A stretch of 64,000 bases of DNA, taken from Methyloterricola oryzae. Its GTDB lineage: Bacteria > Pseudomonadota > Gammaproteobacteria > Methylococcales > Methylococcaceae. The notes beneath the pieces were generated by a model. It had not been told where the DNA came from and did no database searches. It saw only the letters and a program-made list of their open reading frames with translations. Below, one piece after another: positions 1 to 7,454 of this stretch. Numbering within the stretch: the stretch's first letter is position 1; every line of letters begins with the position of its first letter. The stretch covers positions 62,001 to 126,000 of the forward strand of contig NZ_JYNS01000010.1 of NCBI RefSeq assembly GCF_000934725.1, written 5' to 3'. The position numbers and the translations under genes were made by a program.

Positions 1-961
1 AGTTTCGTATCCGGTGCTGCTCGATCAGGCGGTCTTCCGCGGGCTCGGTATCTCGCACCGCCACGTAGACCAGATCCTCGAACCGGATCTTGGGCTCAAT
101 CCCGCCGAGCCGCTTGACCGCATTCCAGCCCGCCGCCGTCTCCGCCGAAAGCGCGTTGATACGGGCCGGAAGATTGTCCTCCCCCAATGCGGCGGCCAGG
201 GGCATCCCGTGCATGTTTCCGGAAGGGGTCGTGTAGGGTGAATGAATGTCGGCATGGGCATCGATCCAGACCACGCCAAGGCGCGTCTCCGGCAGCGCCT
301 GCTTGAGCCCGGCCAGGGTACCGGTCGCCGTGCTGTGATCGCCCGAGACCACGATGGGAAAACGGCCGGCCTCGACCGTGGCGGCGACGGCGGTTGCGAC
401 CGCTTGGAAGAGCACGAGCAGCCCGGCCAGGTTCTTGGCGAAAGGCGAGTCGTCGCATGAAGTCTGCTTTGAATCGGCTTCAACGACTTCGGCGGGACCA
501 CTGGAGACGGCGAAACGGTCCAGCTGAAAAGCCGCCGCCTGGAGGGCTGCCGGACCGAGATCGGCGCCACGGGTTCCAGCCCCGAGATCCGAGCGAACTT
601 CGATGAGCTGTACCGCCTTGCTTTGGATCAGCGCAGTTCTGAGGGCCTCTGGCCATTCCGCGCCGGGTTTGTGTCCGAACCGAATGCGGTAGTCCGCGTC
701 ACCGGTTTCGGCCGAGGGAGCGTACAGAAACCCCTTCTCCGCGAGCAGTTCGATCAAGGCCTGTGCTTGGCCTTCGACGAACCCAAAGTGCGCCGCGAGT
801 TCGCTGGCCGCAATGGCACCTCCCCGCCCTTGCCGCATCAAACGCGTCATGAGGCCGGGCAAGGGCTCAGGCAGCGCGAGCATATGCGCAAGCACGAAGC
901 CTCGGACTTTGGGCAAGGCGGAAACGGCCGCGTAAAGCTGATCGAAGGAGACCTGATTCAT
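1..961 (-). CDS. Arginase/agmatinase/formiminoglutamase-family protein with N-terminal winged-helix-like extension (partial, 3' end outside window)
   Basis: The frame is open from an ATG at 961 to the left edge (320 codons) without a stop, so the C-terminus is missing. Ureohydrolase metal motifs are visible: SGDHS at about residues 206-210, DAHAD at 234-238, and SGNMHGM just after. These are the Mn-binding signatures of enzymes that hydrolyse guanidino or formimino groups to release urea or formamide. The third metal motif (SxDxDxxDP type) would lie outside the window. The arginase fold seems to begin near residue 117 (VQLIEVRSDLGAGTRGADLGP). The preceding 115 residues resemble a winged helix (AASELAAHFG followed by a second helix and GFLYAP), which is not usual for the family. 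The substrate cannot be told. A 4-nt-offset ATG at 965 is in another frame. Confidence 0.8.
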   Translation of the reverse strand, partial: MNQVSFDQLYAAVSALPKVRGFVLAHMLALPEPLPGLMTRLMRQGRGGAIAASELAAHFGFVEGQAQALIELLAEKGFLYAPSAETGDADYRIRFGHKPGAEWPEALRTALIQSKAVQLIEVRSDLGAGTRGADLGPAALQAAAFQLDRFAVSSGPAEVVEADSKQTSCDDSPFAKNLAGLLVLFQAVATAVAATVEAGRFPIVVSGDHSTATGTLAGLKQALPETRLGVVWIDAHADIHSPYTTPSGNMHGMPLAAALGEDNLPARINALSAETAAGWNAVKRLGGIEPKIRFEDLVYVAVRDTEPAEDRLIEQHRIRN

Positions 962-1055
962 CCATTTGACCTGTTGGCATGACTTCGGGATAGTTTTGGC
1001 CTTCGAGGCCGGGATTACGCCCGGCTTGACGAAAACCCCACCGCAGACCCGAGGA

Positions 1056-1529
1056 ATGAATCACACGCCTGAAATACCTGCCCCAGGGGGCCATTACGGA
1101 ACCGCCGAGCGCGGCGAACTGGTCATTTCCGCCCGGCTGAGCGAGGTTTCCCGTGCGTCGCATTGGTTGCGGGCGTTTGCGGAACGCCTTGAACTGCCGG
1201 AAAGCCACTGCCTCCGGCTGGCGCTGCTGCTCGACGAAGCCCTGTCCAACACCATCCAGCATGGCTTTGACGATGACGGCCAGCACCCCGTCACGGTCCG
1301 GATAATCGCCGAACCCGGGGCGGTTCACCTGGAAATTGAAGATGCGGGGCGATCGTTCAATCCGCTGGAAGCGCCTCCGCCCGCGGATCTGCTCAACCTT
1401 GAGGAAGCGGAAATCGGCGGCCTGGGAATTCATTTCATACGCCATTACAGCGACGAATGCCGATATGAACGAGCCGGGGGCAGGAACCACCTCCGCCTCA
1501 CCATATTCGTGTCGTCTCCTGCAGTGTGA
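1056..1529 (+). CDS. Anti-sigma factor / serine kinase, RsbW-like ATPase
   Basis: A 157-residue protein with a GHKL (HATPase_c_2) fold. The N-box is LLLDEALSNTIQHG, the ATP-binding G1 box is EDAGRSFNP, and GGLGIHFI is the glycine-rich lid. Such proteins bind a sigma factor or phosphorylate a STAS antagonist on serine. The ATG at 1056 is preceded immediately by GAGGA, which is unusually close for a ribosome binding site. The frame extends upstream to 966, but that part shows no family similarity. The gene is convergent with the STAS gene 30 bp away, its likely partner. No PP2C-type phosphatase or sigma gene lies nearby. Confidence 0.8.
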   Translation: MNHTPEIPAPGGHYGTAERGELVISARLSEVSRASHWLRAFAERLELPESHCLRLALLLDEALSNTIQHGFDDDGQHPVTVRIIAEPGAVHLEIEDAGRSFNPLEAPPPADLLNLEEAEIGGLGIHFIRHYSDECRYERAGGRNHLRLTIFVSSPAV

Positions 1530-1559
1530 ACCGAAAGGCGCGGTGGCAAGACCGGCTGC

Positions 1560-1895
1560 CTAGTTGAACGCCTTCATGGCCTCGGCTTCGGTGGGGTAGA
1601 GTGAAATCAGGCTGGCGAATCCACTGGTGGCCAAGACGTCGTTGACGAAGGCATTGGCTTCGCAAAGTTTCATCTGCCCGCCGGCCCCTTGCAACAGCTT
1701 GGCACCCAGCAGCAATACCCGCAAGCCGGCGCTGGAGATGAATTCCAGCTTGCCCAAGTTGACCAGGATCTTCTTGTGCTCGCCCTTGACGATTTTGACC
1801 ATCTCGTCGTTTCCATACCCTGCCGCCATGGAATCCAGCCGACCTTCCATATCGACTACTAACACTTCATAAACCGGGCGCGTCGAAATCTTCAT
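1560..1895 (-). CDS. STAS-domain anti-sigma factor antagonist
   Basis: A 111-residue single STAS domain of the SpoIIAA/RsbV type. The conserved serine that the partner kinase phosphorylates lies in FISSAGLRVLL (Ser54/55), followed by the typical GGQMKLCEAN strand-helix. In the unphosphorylated state such proteins bind the anti-sigma factor and free the sigma factor or target protein. It is encoded tail to tail with the RsbW-like ATPase at 1056-1529, so the two probably form a partner-switching pair although they are not co-transcribed. What they control is not visible here. Confidence 0.88.
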   Translation of the reverse strand: MKISTRPVYEVLVVDMEGRLDSMAAGYGNDEMVKIVKGEHKKILVNLGKLEFISSAGLRVLLLGAKLLQGAGGQMKLCEANAFVNDVLATSGFASLISLYPTEAEAMKAFN

Positions 1896-2090
1896 GGGTA
1901 TTTTCGCGAGGTTGTACGATCGTTATCGAGAATCTTTGCCAGAAAGTTTATGGCCCAGGCGAATGCAGTGTCAATTCAGACCGGACGCCGGTTTTAGCAA
2001 TTGAGTCATTCCGGAGTTAAACCTTGAGAGGCGGCCATCATTGCCGGTAACCTCGGAGGGGAATATCAAATACCCCCAGGTTTTTCTCCA

Positions 2091-3071
2091 TCAATCGGCG
2101 CGCGCAGTAATTGCCCCGGGCCCGGCCAACGCTTGCTGATGGCGTAGCCAATCTTCAAGTACACCGAGCCAACTTGGATTGTCCTGGAACACTGTCGGGC
2201 CGTGTCCGCCTGTTTCATAAACCACAAGGCGCGCAGGGACCTGATGTTTTACCAGTTGCCGGTAGTACTGCAGGCTATTCTCCACCGGCACCACGGTATC
2301 GTCGCCGGCATGTAAAAGGAATGTCGGAGGGGTTTGCGCAGAAACCTGTTGGTCATTGGAGTATCTCGCGATCAACTCCGGGGCTGGCGTGGGCCCCAAA
2401 AGGTTTCGGCGGGACGGCCCGTGGGTCACCCCCTCATCCATCGAAATGACGGGGTAAAACAGGATTGAGAAGTCCGGGCGGCTCGATTGTCGCTCAATCG
2501 GATCCGTGGCCGCCGGCTGCCCCGCATCGAACGCCGTGGACAGGGTGCTGGCCAGATGTCCCCCCGCGGAAAATCCCCACACACCGACGCGCTGAGGGTT
2601 GATATTCCATTCGGCGGCTCGCTGGCGGACCACACGAAGTGCTTGACGCGCGTCGTCCGCGGGAATCGTCGCATGCTGATTCGGTATACGGTACTTGACC
2701 ACGATTGCCGCAATGCCGCGAGGCACCAAGAGGGCCGCAATGCCGCGAGGCACCAAGAGGGCCGCGATTTTTTCCGCTTCCATCTCGATGCAGACCACCT
2801 GGTAGCTCCCGCCAGAGAGCAGGACAATGGCGGCCCCCGTGGCTTTATTGGCCGGAGGCAAATACGCCGTAAGTGTCGGCTGGGTTATGTTCCCGGCACA
2901 CTTTCCCGACCGCTCGGGACCTGAGAGTCCATTTGCCTGGGGCGCCCCCTGAGGCCACAAGGGCAGTTTGATCACCATCCCCGCCCTATCGGCCTGGATC
3001 GGCCCTACGTACCAGGAAAGGATCCCCAAACCGACAACCACCAAAGCGCACCAGCGGATCAGGCTCGACAC
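2091..3071 (-). CDS. Secreted alpha/beta hydrolase (esterase/lipase, acetyl-xylan-esterase-like)
   Basis: A 326-residue protein. It starts with a hydrophobic segment at residues 7-23, a signal peptide or membrane anchor. The alpha/beta-hydrolase triad is readable: nucleophile Ser168 in GFSAG, acid in HAGDD (about 257-258), His290 in TGGHG. LLSGGSYQ (85-91) takes the place of the HGGG oxyanion loop. The closest recognisable type is the BD-FAE/COG0657 esterase group; the ester substrate is unknown. Residues 102-110 and 111-119 are an exact duplicate encoded by a 27-bp tandem repeat. Homologues have one copy between the helix and the IAAIVVKYR strand, so one copy is probably an insertion. A 12-G tract lies about 120 bp upstream of the start. 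Confidence 0.78.
   Translation of the reverse strand: MSSLIRWCALVVVGLGILSWYVGPIQADRAGMVIKLPLWPQGAPQANGLSGPERSGKCAGNITQPTLTAYLPPANKATGAAIVLLSGGSYQVVCIEMEAEKIAALLVPRGIAALLVPRGIAAIVVKYRIPNQHATIPADDARQALRVVRQRAAEWNINPQRVGVWGFSAGGHLASTLSTAFDAGQPAATDPIERQSSRPDFSILFYPVISMDEGVTHGPSRRNLLGPTPAPELIARYSNDQQVSAQTPPTFLLHAGDDTVVPVENSLQYYRQLVKHQVPARLVVYETGGHGPTVFQDNPSWLGVLEDWLRHQQALAGPGAITARAD
2707..2760. repeat. 27-bp perfect tandem duplication inside the hydrolase gene
   Basis: Two exact copies of a 27-bp unit lie at 2707-2733 and 2734-2760, within the hydrolase gene. The unit is a multiple of three and adds nine residues (IAALLVPRG) without breaking the frame. Exact identity at all 27 positions suggests a recent slippage event or an active length polymorphism. 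Confidence 0.95.
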
Positions 3072-3193
3072 TGAATTCCCAGAGAATAAAATGGAAAACT
3101 TTCAATACGATAAGGCGCTCGATGACCCTCGGGCGCCATCGCGAAGCAAGCATGCTCACCTATGAGAAACTTGTCAATGCTGAAGGGGCTATT

Positions 3194-3205
3194 GGGGGGG
3201 GGGGG
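3194..3205. repeat. Homopolymeric tract of 12 G
   Basis: An uninterrupted run of 12 guanines in the 230-bp gap between the hydrolase start (3071, minus strand) and the aminotransferase stop (3302). It lies about 120 bp upstream of the hydrolase start, beyond the usual core promoter distance but inside its 5' region. Tracts this long are prone to slippage and to sequencing or assembly error. I see no other gene or clear terminator in this gap. Confidence 0.9.
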
Positions 3206-3301
3206 AAACGCCCTCTGTCGCTTTGCGATCCATAGGACAGGCGGGCGAGATACCACTGACAGCGTCATGCTGCGTGGCGGCGCCAATCGGCGCGAGGGAG
3301 C

Positions 3302-4483
3302 CTATGACAGGCCCTGAGTGCGCCTGAGCCCATCGACTAGACGCCTCACACCTTCTACGGCGGTTTCGGGACGCAAGGCGCCATAGGAAATCCGAAAGCA
3401 GCATCGGTCACACAGTCCGAACGCCGCGCCGGGAATGACAGCCACGCCATGCTCACGAACCAGCTTCTCGGCCAGACGCTCGGAAGAAAGGTCGGTATCT
3501 ACTTCCAGCATCAGGTAGAACGCTCCTTGCGTGGGTGTTACCCGGCAGAGGTCGTTCACGTGGTGCAGGGCAGCGAGGATCTGGTCCCGCGTCTGCTCCA
3601 AGCTCGCGAGGTGGGAACGGGCATAGCCGGGGCCCGCCTCCAGCGCGCCCATCGCCGCCTCCTGAGCAATGCGGGTGGCGCAGATCAGGTTGGTATCCTG
3701 GGCCTTGAGAACCGCCTCGTGCAAGTGCTCGGGAAACACCATGTAGCCGATGCGCCAGGAGGCGAAACCGTAGGCCTTGGACAAGGAATACAGGCTGATG
3801 GTGTGCGCCTGGCTGCGCGCGGCGGCCCCGGGCGAATAGTGCCTGGCGTCGCCGTAGGTGAAGTATTCGTAAGCCTCGTCGCAGATGTGGTAGATGCCGC
3901 GCTCGGCGCACAGGGCGTTGATGGCGCGCAGCACCGCTTCCGGATAGACGGCGCCACTGGGATTATTGGGCGACACCGTGACCACCGCCCGTGTCCTGGG
4001 CGTCAGGGCCGCCCGTATACACTCCGGATCGGGCTGGTAGGCCGCATCGGTGGGCACACAGACCGGCGTGCAACCGAGCATACGTATGGCCATTTCCTGA
4101 TTGAAGTAAAAGGGCGTCGGCAGGATGACTTCATCCCCCGGGTCGGCGATGGCAAAGAGCGCGTTGAGAAATGCCATGTTCGCCCCGGCGGTCACCACCA
4201 CGCGCCGCCCATCCAGATCCAACCCATTTTCCGAAACCAGCTTGGCGCCAATCAGTTTGAGCAGTTCCGGTTGCCCCTGAACGGAACCGTATTTGTGGCA
4301 GTCCGGCTGATCACCGAAAGCACGGGCGCGCTCCAGCGCCTGAGGCGGCGGGCCATAAAACGCAACCCCCTGACCCAGAGAAATGCAACCCGGCGTTTGC
4401 CGTATCCATTCTCCGACCACGGGGATGATGGGCGACTGAACTTCCGCCATGCGGCGGCTGGCAGGCGGCAGGGACGATTTCAA
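3302..4483 (-). CDS. Pyridoxal-phosphate aminotransferase, class I/II (aspartate-aminotransferase fold)
   Basis: A fold-type I PLP enzyme. The Schiff-base lysine is in SLSKAYGFASWRIGYM. The Asn and Asp/Tyr cofactor contacts are in VSPNNPSGAVYP and ICDEAYEYF. The substrate-carboxylate arginine is probably in CFRISYG. Amino donor and acceptor cannot be read from sequence. The open frame reaches 4609, but family similarity starts around SPIIPVVGEWIRQ. I prefer the TTG at 4483, which has GGTGA five bases upstream; GTG at 4492 and ATG at 4450 are alternatives. The gene is divergent from mtdB with a 280-bp gap. Confidence 0.85.
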   Translation of the reverse strand: MKSSLPPASRRMAEVQSPIIPVVGEWIRQTPGCISLGQGVAFYGPPPQALERARAFGDQPDCHKYGSVQGQPELLKLIGAKLVSENGLDLDGRRVVVTAGANMAFLNALFAIADPGDEVILPTPFYFNQEMAIRMLGCTPVCVPTDAAYQPDPECIRAALTPRTRAVVTVSPNNPSGAVYPEAVLRAINALCAERGIYHICDEAYEYFTYGDARHYSPGAAARSQAHTISLYSLSKAYGFASWRIGYMVFPEHLHEAVLKAQDTNLICATRIAQEAAMGALEAGPGYARSHLASLEQTRDQILAALHHVNDLCRVTPTQGAFYLMLEVDTDLSSERLAEKLVREHGVAVIPGAAFGLCDRCCFRISYGALRPETAVEGVRRLVDGLRRTQGLS

Positions 4484-4762
4484 GCAGTTCACCTTTATTG
4501 GGCTATAAGCGGGCAGTCTAGTGGCAAGCGACGGGAACTGTACAGGCAAATCCCGAAGGGCTGCGGAAGCCGCGTCAAGCCTCGACGTTGCCGCATCCAG
4601 CAAGCGCACGTCGGTCCATTAGCGTTTTTTAATACGCATTTTTCCCATTAAAGCTTGCCGGCTGCGCGCCGCTGAAACGGGAACTGACGTTCCGCCGCTT
4701 GACAAATATCAAGACAGCGGTGCGAAAGACTTGAATCGACGAGCATTTTATGGAGAAAACGT

Positions 4763-5683
4763 ATGGCGCAACGTGTCTTGTACTTTCTGGTTCCCGGCCA
4801 AAATATCAGCCCATTCGACGTCACACTGGCCGCCGATGCCGGCTTTGACCAGGTGATCCCCTTGACAGGCATACAGCCGGCAGACGTGACTGGCATCGTG
4901 CAAGACGCTATCTTCTGCCGCCCTCCCAACCGGTTCAACGATACCGGCATCTTCATCGGGGGGCGGGACGTCCACCTGGCCACGGACATGTTCCAATCCG
5001 CGCGGAAAGCGATGGTTGGCGATTTCCAGGTCGGCGTCTTTGCCGATCCCAATGGCGCCTACACCACCTCGGCCAGTGTGGTGGCCCTGGTCGAGCGCGC
5101 CCTGTCGGACAGCACGGGCAAGGGGCTGGATCAGCGCAGTGTCGCCGTCTTCGGCACCGGGCCGGTAGGTCTGTGCACCGCCGTGCTGGCCGCACGCCAA
5201 GGTGCCAAGGTCCGCATCTGCCAGCTCACCGCGGATGACGACCAGAAGGCTGCACTTCGCTTCGGCGAGCGCTACGGCGTCGATCTAGAGTGGGTTTCCG
5301 CGGTAACCCTGCGCGAGAAATCCAGCGTCATGGAGGCGACCGAGGTGGCACTGTGCGCCGCCAAGGCGGGCATTCGCATCCTGGACCGGGAGGTACTGGA
5401 TGCCGCGGCAAGCCTGCGGGTCGCCGCCGATACCAATGCCGTGCCGCCCAGCGGCATCGACGGCGTGGGCGTCAATGACCGGGCCGTCGCCGTGCAACTG
5501 GCCAAGTCAGAATTCCTCAGCATTGGGCCGCTGGCGATCGGCAACCTCAAGTACAAGACCGAATTCGGCCTGTTTAGAACCCTGCAGACCTCCAGCACAC
5601 CGGCCCTGCTGGATTTCCCTGACGCCTTCACCTTCGCCACCGCCGAACTGGCGCAAGCGACAACATCGGCGAAAGCAGCTTGA
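4763..5683 (+). CDS. mtdB: NAD(P)-dependent methylene-tetrahydromethanopterin dehydrogenase
   Basis: A 306-residue protein recognised as MtdB. It oxidises methylene-H4MPT to methenyl-H4MPT in the cytoplasm while reducing NAD(P)+, as part of the tetrahydromethanopterin formaldehyde-oxidation pathway of methylotrophs. Features seen are the N-terminal catalytic segment with GVFADPNGAYTTSAS (91-105) and a Rossmann motif GTGPVG at 131-136. The length is normal for the family. The start ATG has GGAG at a good distance. No other H4MPT-pathway genes (mch, fae, fhc) are next to it. Its downstream neighbour on the same strand, 201 bp away, is a GAPDH-like dehydrogenase. This gene is the main sign that the organism is a methylotroph. 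Confidence 0.93.
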   Translation: MAQRVLYFLVPGQNISPFDVTLAADAGFDQVIPLTGIQPADVTGIVQDAIFCRPPNRFNDTGIFIGGRDVHLATDMFQSARKAMVGDFQVGVFADPNGAYTTSASVVALVERALSDSTGKGLDQRSVAVFGTGPVGLCTAVLAARQGAKVRICQLTADDDQKAALRFGERYGVDLEWVSAVTLREKSSVMEATEVALCAAKAGIRILDREVLDAAASLRVAADTNAVPPSGIDGVGVNDRAVAVQLAKSEFLSIGPLAIGNLKYKTEFGLFRTLQTSSTPALLDFPDAFTFATAELAQATTSAKAA

Positions 5684-5884
5684 GGGCACGAGACACCCCG
5701 TGCAGGACTCGCCTTGGGTCCAGCGGCGTCCGGGCGCTGCGGCCTATGGAGCACGCGTGACGCAAGGCGGAGTGGGCGGCCAGAGCCAACTGGCCCGCTG
5801 ATCAGGCAGGAGCTCCGTCGTCTGCCAAGCCGCCCTTCCTGTCGCCCCTCAGGTTTTTGAACGCTTCAATGGAGAACCTCAAAC

Positions 5885-7021
5885 ATGGCACTGGTAGCTG
5901 GAATTGCGGGACTTGGACGCGTCGGGCGTGGCGTGCTGCGGGCAAATTTCTCGCAGGCGGCAAATGGAAGGTTCGACATTCGGGTGGCTTGCGATGTGAT
6001 GCCCATCGATCAGATCGCCTACCTCCTGGCGCACGACAGCACCTATGGCAAGCCTCCATTCTCCGTCGACTGCGATGAGGACAGCCTGATCCTCGGCGGC
6101 AAGCGCGTGCGATATGAACAAGTGGATCGCCGGCGGGGAGTTGGGGAAGAGCAGCCCGTGTCCAGACTGCGTGACTATGGACTGGATGTCTTCATCGACG
6201 CGACAGGCACGGCCAGCGCCGACCACCTCCGCTCCTTGATACGCCAGGGGGTAGCCCGCAAGACCCTGTGTACCTGGAACGTGGAAGGTCACGACATCAG
6301 CCTGGTTTACGGCGTCAACCACGCCGACTACGATCCCGATCGCCACCATGTCCTCACCTCCAGCACCTGCACCGGGAACGCCCTGGTGCCGGTATTCTTT
6401 CCACTGGAAAAGCATATTGGCATTGAATACGCGCGGATCGTCACCATCCATCCGGTATTGTCCGATCAGCGCGCCCTGGACGGCTACCACAGTTCCCCGC
6501 AACTGGGACGCTCCTTTACGGATTCCATCGTGCCCACCAGCACCAATGTCGGCAAGTCGGCCGCCTTGGTGCTGCCGTCCCTGAACGGGAAGTTGGATTG
6601 CGTCTCCTACCGTGTTCCGACCGCGATCGTGTCCGCCATGGACATCACGCTGGAACTGTCCCGCCAAACCTCGCGCGAACAGTGCCTGCGGATACTGGAG
6701 GACTATGCCGCCACCTCACTCTCCGGAATCATCCGCTGCGATTACGGTGCCTGGGGCCACCCGCGTGCCAGCATCGATTTCCTGGGCGATGAATGCTCCT
6801 CGCATATCCTGATGTCGCACCTGACGGTTCACGGCGGCCGCCGCCTGGGCCTTTCTCTCATGCACGACAACGAATGGGCCTATTGCTGCCGCGTACTGGA
6901 CATACTCGGCGTCATAGAACAGGCCGGAACCGGGCGCAGCCTTGAACGCCGCCCCAAACGCGGGCTGCGCGCGAGGAACCGCGGCCGGCGGGCTATCGTG
7001 CCGGCTTGCGCGCTGGCCTAG
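5885..7021 (+). CDS. Divergent glyceraldehyde-3-phosphate/erythrose-4-phosphate dehydrogenase-family protein
   Basis: A 378-residue protein with the GAPDH architecture: GLGRVG nucleotide-binding loop at 10-15, active-site Cys162 in SSTCTGNALVP, general-base His189 in IVTIHPVLSDQ, and the C-terminal signature HDNEWAYCCRVLD. The usual SCTTNCLAP loop is altered (TCTGNALVP), so the protein is far from housekeeping GAPDH. Phosphorylating GAPDH, erythrose-4-P dehydrogenase or a related aldehyde dehydrogenase are all possible. The last 30 residues form an Arg-rich tail (PKRGLRARNRGRR) absent from typical GAPDHs. The start has GGAG upstream (ATGGAGAACC). Confidence 0.8.
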   Translation: MALVAGIAGLGRVGRGVLRANFSQAANGRFDIRVACDVMPIDQIAYLLAHDSTYGKPPFSVDCDEDSLILGGKRVRYEQVDRRRGVGEEQPVSRLRDYGLDVFIDATGTASADHLRSLIRQGVARKTLCTWNVEGHDISLVYGVNHADYDPDRHHVLTSSTCTGNALVPVFFPLEKHIGIEYARIVTIHPVLSDQRALDGYHSSPQLGRSFTDSIVPTSTNVGKSAALVLPSLNGKLDCVSYRVPTAIVSAMDITLELSRQTSREQCLRILEDYAATSLSGIIRCDYGAWGHPRASIDFLGDECSSHILMSHLTVHGGRRLGLSLMHDNEWAYCCRVLDILGVIEQAGTGRSLERRPKRGLRARNRGRRAIVPACALA

Positions 7022-7454
7022 AAGTCCGCTGAACGCGGGGCTTCCTTACCCGCCGCCTCATCCTCGAAATCCACGGAATCCGCTTGAGAAAAGGCGGGAG
7101 TCCCCTATCTTCAAGCGCCTAAGCGCTTAGCGCACGACCGCGTGCGACGGCGCGAGCCGGCTCATTCCGTGCGTGCCGACGACCCCAACCCCTCCTGCAA
7201 TTGTCAACTTCCGGGAATTCGCTCAGGTAATATTTCCTGGAACGGCGATCCCGTCGGTGCTTTACTGGCGCCCACATCAAGGTTTCTATCGAGAGCCAAC
7301 TGCAACCGCCTGAGGTAATGGCACTCACTCGGTCGGTTTGCAGCCGGATAGCGTTGCCCATACGGGGATGAGCCAGCCGGGGATTCAGACGAAATCACTG
7401 GCTGCGCGAGCGTCAAAGCCCGCCACGGCCGACCAACGGAGAGGAGCAGGACCC
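7022..7454. other. Non-coding leader region upstream of the multicopper-oxidase operon
   Basis: I find no convincing gene in these 433 bp. Just after the GAPDH-like stop is a short imperfect hairpin (GAAGTCCGC/GCGGGGCTTC) without a T-run. A perfect 12-bp palindrome CTAAGCGCTTAG lies at 7119-7130. A TTGTCA (about 7206) and TAATAT (about 7226) pair has a 21-bp gap, too wide for a confident sigma-70 promoter. Open frames cover parts of it but look like shadows. Confidence 0.55.
7119..7130. promoter_or_regulatory. 12-bp perfect palindrome, possible operator
   Basis: CTAAGCGCTTAG is its own reverse complement. It sits about 325 bp upstream of the multicopper-oxidase start and about 100 bp after the GAPDH-like gene. 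The symmetry fits a dimeric repressor site, but no regulator gene is adjacent and only one copy was noticed. Confidence 0.3.

Noticed and set aside
867-1490. A 207-residue frame on the minus strand across the anti-sigma gene
   Set aside because: It overlaps two recognisable genes (arginase N-terminus and RsbW-like ATPase) in another frame.
2040-2090. A hairpin (GGGGTATTTGATATTCCCC) after the hydrolase as a terminator
   Set aside because: The stem is short and has no T-run after it on the minus strand.
4699-4727. TTGACA at 4699-4704 as the mtdB promoter
   Set aside because: The -35 is perfect, but the expected -10 position reads GCGAAA, so a promoter could not be supported.
7206-7232. TTGTCA and TAATAT ahead of the multicopper oxidase as a promoter
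   Set aside because: The spacing is 21 bp, too long for a normal sigma-70 promoter.
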